Of a stretch of DNA of 7,641 bases, positions 1 through 4,779 are shown piece by piece; the first letter of the stretch is position 1, and each line of letters opens with the position of its first letter. Source of the DNA: Bacteroidota bacterium (GTDB lineage: Bacteria > Bacteroidota > Bacteroidia > Bacteroidales > VadinHA17); NCBI GenBank assembly GCA_015222065.1, contig JADFUQ010000389.1, positions 1-7,641 of the forward strand, given 5' to 3'. Below the pieces are notes generated by a model, which did not search any database, was not told the DNA's origin, and saw nothing but the letters and a program-made list of their open reading frames with translations. A program made the translations under genes and the position numbers.

Positions 1-2735
1 CCGGGTCCCAGATCAATAACCCAATCTGCACATTTTATTACCTCAAGATTGTGCTCAATTATTAAAATTGAATGCCCTCTTTCTATAAGGGCATTGAACG
101 AATCAAGTAACTTCCTTATATCATGGAAATGCAAACCGGTAGTAGGTTCATCAAAAATAAATACAGAAGGACTGATACTTTTCTCTTTACTTAAATATGA
201 GGCCAGCTTAACCCGTTGACTTTCACCTCCACTTAGTGTGCTTGATGCCTGACCTAATTTTATATAACCTAACCCTACATTTGATAAAGGTCTTAATTTT
301 TCAACTATTCTCTTTTCCAGGGAATCTTCTCTCATGCTAAAGAAATCAATAGCTTCGTTTACAGTTTGTTCTAATATATTGTAGATATTCTTACCCCTGT
401 ATCTAACATCAAGTATTTCTTTCTTGAACCTTTTCCCTCCGCAGCTTTCACAAACCAGTTCAACATCAGCCATAAATTGCATTTCAACCTTGATAATCCC
501 TTCACCATGGCATTCATCACATCTTCCACCATCAATATTGAACGAGAAATGTGAAGGACTGAAATGATTATATCTTGATAATTGTTGTTCCGAATATAGT
601 TTTCTTATCTCATCATATGCTTTCAGATATGTAACAGGATTTGAGCGGGAGGACCTCCCTATTGGGTTCTGATCTACAAATTCAACAGAACCCAGAGAGG
701 AAGTATCTACTATTAACTGATCAAATTCGCCGGGTTGTTTGCCGTACTCATTGAGATGTCGTGAAAGAGCGGGATATAAAACTGATCCCACGAGCGAAGA
801 TTTTCCGGATCCACTTACTCCGGTGATGACTGTTAAATTGTTTAAAGGAAATTTAATTGTAAGATTCCTCAGATTATTTTCCCTCGCACCCTGAATTTCT
901 ATAGAATTATGCCATTTCCTTCTTATCATGGGAACAGGGATTTTCATTTCTCCGGTTAAATATCTGGCTGTTAAACTGTTCTTGTTGCTGTAAAGTGCTT
1001 TGTTGGTTCCATGAAATACAACTTCACCACCTAATCTTCCCGCCTTTGGTCCGATATCAATTATTTCATCAGCTGCCCTGATTATTTCTTCATCATGCTC
1101 AACAACAAGAACAGTGTTCCCGAGTTTTTTCAGGTGTTTGAGAACAGCGATCAGCCTTGAAGTGTCGCGGGGATGCAAGCCTATTGATGGTTCATCAAGG
1201 ATATACAATGAACCTACAAGGTTACTTCCCAGTGATGTTGCGAGATTTATACGTTGAGATTCGCCACCTGAAAGGGTTGAGGATAACCTGTTTAATGTCA
1301 GATAACCTAACCCCACATTTACAAGGAATTCTAACCGGTTACTAATTTCATTTAAAAGTCTTTTAGCAATTTCCTGCTGATGTGAGGAAATATTTACCTC
1401 TTTGAAAAAAGCATAAAGCTTATCTACGGGCAGATCAACAAGATACTGAATTGATTTCCCTCCTACTTTTACATAGGAAGCTTCCTTTTTCAGGCGTTTC
1501 CCTTTGCACTCATTACAAATAGTTTTGCCTCTGTACCTTGAAAGTAAAACCCTGTATTGAATTTTGTATTTTTTTTCCTCCAGATGATCAAAAAATGTAT
1601 TCAGCCCTTTGAAGTATCGATTTCCATTCCAGAGTAAATCCTTCTGATCAGGACTCAATTCAAAATATGGTTTGTGTATTGGAAAATTGAATTTGTCAGC
1701 ATTTAGAATAAGTCGTTCTTTCCACTTTTTTAGTTTATCTCCCTTCCAGCAAACAACAGCATCCTCATAAACCGATAATGCTTTATTTGGGATGACAAGG
1801 TTTTCGTCAATACCGATGATCCTTCCATACCCCCCGCATTTTGGACATGCTCCAACAGGATTGTTGAAATTAAACATATGAATAGTAGGTTCTTCAAATT
1901 CAACTCCATCAATTTCAAACTTATTGGAAAAAACTTCATTAATAACTTTGTTTCCACTAAATACTTCAATTTCACAGTATCCTTTTCCAATCTGGAATGC
2001 TGTTTGAATCGAATCATCAATCTGTCCTGAAGTATCAGCATCGTTGATTACTATTATCCGGTCAATAACAATTTTTGCGTGCTCTAATTCCTCTGGTTCT
2101 GTTACTTTATTAAGTAATTCATCTATCTTTTCTATCTGGTTGCCTGCTTTTATTCTTGTAAGGCCAAGCTTTTTTAAGTATTCTAAATATTCCGGTATTC
2201 CATATTTCTTATCTATGTGAAGTGGAGCCAGAATGAAAGCTTTGGTTTTTTCAGGAAATGAAAAAAGAAAATCTGCTACATCTTTAACCTGGTGTCTCTT
2301 TACAATTTTATTTGATCCGGGTGAGTAGGTTTTTCCAATCCTGGCGTACAATAATTTGAGGTAATCATAAATCTCTGTTGTAGTTCCTACAGTTGACCTG
2401 GGATTATGAGAGTTTATCTTTTGTTCTATTGCAACTGCCGGGGGGATTCCTTTGATATAATCAACCTCGGGTTTACTCATTCTTCCAAGAAACTGCCTGG
2501 CATATGAGGATAAACTCTCAACGTACCTGCGCTGTCCTTCTGCATAAAGAGTATCAAAAGCCAGTGATGATTTTCCTGAACCGGATAAGCCTGTGATAAC
2601 GATAAACTTGTCTCTCGAAATAGAAAGATCAAAATTTTTCAAATTATGTACTCGTGCTCCTTTTATCTCAATTACTTCTGTTTTCTTTCCCGTCTGCCGG
2701 CTGTCAGGTGTCTCTTTACTGGTATTAAATCTCAT
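1..2735 (-). CDS. uvrA: UvrABC excinuclease subunit A (UvrA), 3' end cut by window edge
   Basis: UvrA is the cytoplasmic, dimeric ABC-type ATPase that finds bulky DNA lesions and loads UvrB in nucleotide excision repair. The frame is open from ATG 2733-2735 to base 1, giving 911 codons; the read ends at VIDLGPG, so roughly 30-40 residues are missing. Both ATPase modules are visible. The first has Walker A GLSGSGKSS (K55), signature LSGGES at 488-493 and Walker B with DEPS at 514-517. The second has Walker A GVSGSGKSS (K645), signature LSGGES at 834-839 and DEPT at 862-865. The C-terminal zinc finger is complete (CDEC 739-742, CESC 762-765). In the N-terminal insertion only one CxxC (CPKC 297-300) is present and the usual preceding pair is absent; from memory this is common in Bacteroidota UvrA. 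About 18 residues precede the position where E. coli UvrA starts. The start is the only ATG after an in-frame stop at 2751-2753. No Shine-Dalgarno is seen, as is usual in this phylum. The gene is divergent from the sigma gene. No frameshift: the start and end of the reading are in the same frame. Confidence 0.98.
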   Translation of the reverse strand, partial: MRFNTSKETPDSRQTGKKTEVIEIKGARVHNLKNFDLSISRDKFIVITGLSGSGKSSLAFDTLYAEGQRRYVESLSSYARQFLGRMSKPEVDYIKGIPPAVAIEQKINSHNPRSTVGTTTEIYDYLKLLYARIGKTYSPGSNKIVKRHQVKDVADFLFSFPEKTKAFILAPLHIDKKYGIPEYLEYLKKLGLTRIKAGNQIEKIDELLNKVTEPEELEHAKIVIDRIIVINDADTSGQIDDSIQTAFQIGKGYCEIEVFSGNKVINEVFSNKFEIDGVEFEEPTIHMFNFNNPVGACPKCGGYGRIIGIDENLVIPNKALSVYEDAVVCWKGDKLKKWKERLILNADKFNFPIHKPYFELSPDQKDLLWNGNRYFKGLNTFFDHLEEKKYKIQYRVLLSRYRGKTICNECKGKRLKKEASYVKVGGKSIQYLVDLPVDKLYAFFKEVNISSHQQEIAKRLLNEISNRLEFLVNVGLGYLTLNRLSSTLSGGESQRINLATSLGSNLVGSLYILDEPSIGLHPRDTSRLIAVLKHLKKLGNTVLVVEHDEEIIRAADEIIDIGPKAGRLGGEVVFHGTNKALYSNKNSLTARYLTGEMKIPVPMIRRKWHNSIEIQGARENNLRNLTIKFPLNNLTVITGVSGSGKSSLVGSVLYPALSRHLNEYGKQPGEFDQLIVDTSSLGSVEFVDQNPIGRSSRSNPVTYLKAYDEIRKLYSEQQLSRYNHFSPSHFSFNIDGGRCDECHGEGIIKVEMQFMADVELVCESCGGKRFKKEILDVRYRGKNIYNILEQTVNEAIDFFSMREDSLEKRIVEKLRPLSNVGLGYIKLGQASSTLSGGESQRVKLASYLSKEKSISPSVFIFDEPTTGLHFHDIRKLLDSFNALIERGHSILIIEHNLEVIKCADWVIDLGP

Positions 2736-2771
2736 GTTGCTGCAAATATTTTAACACTATTTAGCAAATTT

Positions 2772-2779
2772 CAAAAGTA
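2772..2779 (-). promoter_or_regulatory. Candidate Bacteroidota -7 element for uvrA
   Basis: Read on the minus strand this is TACTTTTG, matching the Bacteroidota -7 consensus TAnnTTTG. It lies 36 bp upstream of the uvrA ATG, a plausible distance for a short leader. No TTTG-like -33 element is present about 19-21 bp further upstream, where there is a run of A on this strand, so this is only half of a promoter. Chance occurrence in AT-rich DNA is possible. Confidence 0.3.
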
Positions 2780-2841
2780 ATATTTTTTGATTAAACATTT
2801 TTTTTACTTTAATTGCATAATATTAAGATTAAACTAAATAC

Positions 2842-2893
2842 AGGAGGACTGCCTTAGAAACATTTCTACTCCCATTGATTTTAAATAGGAGGT
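2842..2893 (+). promoter_or_regulatory. Leader of the ECF sigma gene with two Shine-Dalgarno motifs and a CTCCC between them
   Basis: AGGAGG occurs at 2842-2847 and again, as AGGAGGT, at 2887-2893. The second copy sits 6 nt before the ATG at 2900 and sets the start of the sigma gene; the first is not followed by a conventional start codon. Between them is CTCCC at 2869-2873. CTCC could pair with GGAG of the first motif, enclosing a small hairpin (TAGAA 2855-2859 with TTCTA 2864-2868). Alternatively TACTCC (2867-2872) could pair with GGAGGTA of the second motif with one bulged G. These pairings are mutually exclusive on paper. Regulation by this route is inference; the motifs themselves are directly visible. 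Confidence 0.5.
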
Positions 2894-2899
2894 AAGATA

Positions 2900-3487
2900 A
2901 TGATTCATAATTTATCTGATTATGAACTGATAGAACGGTTCATGAATGGTAGTCAACCAGGTATTGAGGAGTTAATTAATCGCTACAAAACAAAAGTATA
3001 TACCTATATTTTGCTGATGGTCAAAAATCAGCAGCTTGCCGAAGATCTGTTTCAGGAAACATTCATTAAAGTAATCCAATCGCTTAAAATGCATAAATAT
3101 AAGGATAACGGAAAGTTCGTTTCCTGGATAATACGTATAGCTCATAATCTTGTAATTGACCATTTCCGTAAAGAAAAACAGATAAATACCTGTAATAACG
3201 AGGATTATGAGGCTGACTTGTTTAACTCAAGTAAGTTTTCAACAAAAAATATTGAACAATTAATTGTGCATAACCAGATAATCAAAGATGTCAGGAAACT
3301 TATTGATGAATTACCTGATGATCAAAGGGAGGTTGTTATGCTTAGGCATTATGGTCAACTTAGTTTTAAAGAAATTGCTGAGCAAACAGATGTAAGTATT
3401 AATACTGCCCTGGGTAGAATGAGATATGCACTTATCAATATGCGAAAGATGATTGATGAAAAGAAATTGAGTCTTACCTATTATTAA
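2900..3487 (+). CDS. RNA polymerase sigma factor, ECF (sigma-70 group 4) family
   Basis: This 195-residue protein has the two-domain build of ECF sigma factors, which bind core RNA polymerase and direct it to alternative promoters. Region 2 spans about residues 22-95, with the core-binding AEDLFQETFIKV (47-58) and the promoter-melting and -10-reading segment FVSWIIRIAHNLVIDHFRK (73-91). Region 4 spans about 126-186. It contains LPDDQREVVMLRHYGQLSF (138-156) and the -35-reading helix-turn-helix around residues 155-178 (FKEIAEQTDVSINTALGRMR). The linker between them (96-125) is polar. Length is normal for the family and there is no C-terminal extension. The start is fixed by AGGAGGT 6 nt upstream. 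No recognisable anti-sigma factor, FecR-like protein or TonB receptor gene follows, so it is not a polysaccharide- or iron-type sigma/anti-sigma unit within this window. The target regulon cannot be read from the sequence. It is divergent from uvrA. Confidence 0.95.
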   Translation: MIHNLSDYELIERFMNGSQPGIEELINRYKTKVYTYILLMVKNQQLAEDLFQETFIKVIQSLKMHKYKDNGKFVSWIIRIAHNLVIDHFRKEKQINTCNNEDYEADLFNSSKFSTKNIEQLIVHNQIIKDVRKLIDELPDDQREVVMLRHYGQLSFKEIAEQTDVSINTALGRMRYALINMRKMIDEKKLSLTYY

Positions 3488-3550
3488 GAGTCTGGAAAAT
3501 TTTATGGTTTTCTTCCATTCCTCTACTATTTCATTATTATAATGTTATCT

Positions 3551-3609
3551 GCTTGCCCTGTGAAATAATGACTTCGTCATTTCGCTTGCGAATTTCACTG
3601 GGCTTGCCC
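3551..3609. repeat. Complex palindromic element able to form a three-way junction (REP-like?)
   Basis: The outer arms are 3556-3566 (CCCTGTGAAAT) and 3592-3602 (ATTTCACTGGG), complementary over 11 positions with a single T/T mismatch (3559/3599). G3555-C3603 adds a pair. Inside, with no unpaired bases at the junction, are two hairpins: AATGAC-TTC-GTCATT at 3567-3581 and TCGC-TT-GCGA at 3582-3591. The element is flanked by an 8-bp direct repeat GCTTGCCC at 3551-3558 and 3602-3609, and GGGC at 3600-3603 could instead pair with GCCC at 3606-3609. GCTTGC occurs three times (3551, 3584, 3602). No long T-run follows, so it is not a typical intrinsic terminator. It resembles a dispersed REP/MITE-type intergenic element, but family assignment is inference. 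Confidence 0.7.
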
Positions 3610-3619
3610 GGAGCTTGTT

Positions 3620-3650
3620 TTAGTTAAGTGGTTGAGTTAGTTAAGTGGTT
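3620..3650. repeat. Tandem repeat, two copies, 17-bp period
   Basis: TTAGTTAAGTGGTT occurs exactly at 3620-3633 and again at 3637-3650, separated by GAG. It lies just right of the palindromic element in the spacer between the sigma gene and the small ORF. The rest of the 3488-3735 spacer shows no gene: only a weak hairpin after the sigma stop and an AAGATTT/AAATCTT inverted repeat at 3658-3664 and 3681-3687. No function is evident. Confidence 0.8.
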
Positions 3651-3735
3651 ATTAAAAAAGATTTCTTCCCTATAAATACTAAATCTTCGGGTATGACGTT
3701 TTGTTGATGTATATCTAAACAATAATTGTCTGCCT

Positions 3736-3921
3736 ATGGAACAAAGTTATACTCCTATCCCTTTTCTTAGTGATAATATAGATAACGACACGGACTTGTA
3801 CCACCTTGAATGGCAGGTGGAACATTCTTTTAGTGATGTTTTATATCTTATTTATCTTCTTCAATTTGATGTTAGAAATGAAGTGACTGAGAGATTGTTT
3901 CGACAAATAGAACAATCCTGA
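3736..3921 (+). CDS. Small hypothetical protein (61 aa), unrecognised
   Basis: I do not recognise this protein. It starts at ATG 3736, the only ATG after an in-frame stop at 3694-3696, and ends with TGA at 3919-3921. It is acidic in its N-terminal half (residues 14-29 are rich in D and E) and has a hydrophobic, aromatic middle (about 32-47: HSFSDVLYLIYLLQFD) followed by a charged amphipathic C-terminus. That stretch is short and interrupted by charge, so it reads more like a packing helix than a membrane segment; there is no signal peptide or cysteine. There is no Shine-Dalgarno, which is not evidence against a gene in Bacteroidota. It lies 248 bp after the sigma gene on the same strand and ends 13 bp before the rsmE stop, so the genes converge. 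It could be a small sigma-associated protein, a lineage-specific gene or a spurious ORF. Confidence 0.45.
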   Translation: MEQSYTPIPFLSDNIDNDTDLYHLEWQVEHSFSDVLYLIYLLQFDVRNEVTERLFRQIEQS

Positions 3922-3934
3922 AAATTATTTCCCT

Positions 3935-4636
3935 TTACTGATTAATCAGATTGACAGTATGACAGGCAACAATACCTGCTGTTTCTGTACGTAACCTGTC
4001 ATGTCCCAGCAATACAACTGAGAATCCGTTTTTACAAGCCAAATGAACCTCTTCTGAAGAAAAATCTCCCTCAGGACCAATTAAGATCAGAATATCATCT
4101 CCTTTTTTTACCATTTCTTTTAATTCAGGATTGGATTTCTTGTCGCAATAGGCAATGAATTTATAGAAGGAATGTTTTGCGGATACGAATTCTGTAAAAT
4201 TTGTTATTCTATTTAATTTTGGTTTGTAGGCTTTGACGGATTGCTTCATGGCTGAAACAATTACTTTGTCTAAACGTTCGTTGCGAATGGTTTTCCTTTC
4301 AGACCGCTCACAAAGCAGGGGAGTGATCTCATCAATACCAATTTCAGTTGCTTTTTCAAGAAACCATTCGAAACGGTTGATGTTTTTTGTTGGAGCAATT
4401 GCAATATGAAGTCTAAAATTCTTTTTTCCAACCTCGTGTTTGCTGCTTTTAATTTCTACCGTGCATTTATGGGGATCAGGTGTCTTGATCTTTGCTTTGT
4501 AGTATCCGCCCTTTCCGTTAACAAGGATAATTTTATCACCCTCTTTTAAGCGGAGTACATTTATACAGTGTTGTGATTCCTGCTTATCAAGCCGGTGTAT
4601 CTTCCCATGAATGTCAGGTGTATAAAAAGTATGCAT
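3935..4636 (-). CDS. rsmE: 16S rRNA (uracil(1498)-N(3))-methyltransferase RsmE
   Basis: RsmE uses S-adenosylmethionine to methylate N3 of U1498 (E. coli numbering) in helix 44 of 16S rRNA in the assembled 30S subunit. The 233-residue protein has the family's normal length and layout. An N-terminal PUA-like RNA-binding domain (about 1-70) includes the H-L-RL-GD pattern (HCINVLRLKEGDKI, 23-36). A SPOUT (trefoil-knot) methyltransferase domain follows from about 75. Signature segments are WFLEKATEIGIDEI (91-104), ERSERK (110-115), KQSVKAYKPKL (131-141, where many homologues have EQSGR), the SAM-pocket segment ILIGPEGDFSSEE (184-196) and LGHDRLRTETA (210-220). The start is the ATG at 4634-4636; there is no Shine-Dalgarno. 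It lies 143 bp downstream of the large gene on the same strand. A perfect 12-bp palindrome, CTGATTAATCAG (3938-3949), covers its last four sense codons and is probably fortuitous. Confidence 0.97.
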   Translation of the reverse strand: MHTFYTPDIHGKIHRLDKQESQHCINVLRLKEGDKIILVNGKGGYYKAKIKTPDPHKCTVEIKSSKHEVGKKNFRLHIAIAPTKNINRFEWFLEKATEIGIDEITPLLCERSERKTIRNERLDKVIVSAMKQSVKAYKPKLNRITNFTEFVSAKHSFYKFIAYCDKKSNPELKEMVKKGDDILILIGPEGDFSSEEVHLACKNGFSVVLLGHDRLRTETAGIVACHTVNLINQ

Positions 4637-4644
4637 TTTAAAAA

Positions 4645-4676
4645 TGCTTAAATGATTGAATGCTTAAATGTTTGAA
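4645..4676. repeat. Tandem repeat, two copies of 16 bp
   Basis: TGCTTAAATGATTGAA (4645-4660) is followed directly by TGCTTAAATGTTTGAA (4661-4676), a tandem duplication with one mismatch. It lies 8 bp upstream of the rsmE start and would be in its untranslated leader if the upstream promoter candidate is real. Short AT-rich tandem repeats of this kind are likely replication-slippage products. Confidence 0.8.
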
Positions 4677-4712
4677 TGGTAATATATCTAAATTTTTAGG
4701 TTAATCTGCATT

Positions 4713-4726
4713 TTGCCGATTGCCGA
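4713..4726. repeat. Tandem repeat TTGCCGA x2
   Basis: TTGCCGA is present twice in a row (4713-4719, 4720-4726) in the rsmE upstream spacer. It is the only G+C-richer patch in this spacer and is probably a small slippage-prone array whose copy number varies between strains. Confidence 0.6.
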
Positions 4727-4745
4727 CTGATTAGTTACTGAAAAA

Positions 4746-4753
4746 CAAATTTA
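4746..4753 (-). promoter_or_regulatory. Candidate Bacteroidota -7 element for rsmE
   Basis: On the minus strand this reads TAAATTTG, a match to TAnnTTTG. It lies 26 bp beyond the stop codon of the large upstream gene and about 110 bp before the rsmE ATG. A TTG at 4777-4779 (minus) could be a degenerate -33 element, but the gap of 23 bp is longer than the usual 19-21. If real, rsmE can be transcribed independently of the large gene. Confidence 0.3.
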
Positions 4754-4779
4754 TCGCATAGATTGTATTCCTTCTACAA

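Noticed and set aside
1157..1345. 62-aa plus-strand ORF
   Set aside because: It is antisense to the conserved signature and Walker B region of UvrA, so the open frame is a by-product of that coding sequence.
1730..2041. 103-aa minus-strand ORF inside uvrA
   Set aside because: It is out of frame with UvrA, which reads continuously with recognisable motifs through this region.
2787..2821. Sigma-70-like -35 (TTGATT) and -10 (CATAAT) upstream of the sigma gene
   Set aside because: The spacing is 23 bp and the consensus is not the Bacteroidota one, so I could not support a promoter call.
3493..3517. Possible intrinsic terminator after the sigma gene (GAAAA/TTTTC stem with an outer TG/CA pair)
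   Set aside because: The stem is A/T-rich and bulged with an 8-nt loop, and no T-run follows. It is too weak to call.
3551..3609. Integron attC site or tRNA-like structure
   Set aside because: There are no attC core-site sequences or integrase nearby, and the element lacks the arms and conserved positions of a tRNA.
3938..3949. Perfect 12-bp palindrome CTGATTAATCAG
   Set aside because: It lies in the last sense codons of rsmE (L-I-N-Q). It could be an operator-like site but has no promoter nearby and is short enough to be chance.
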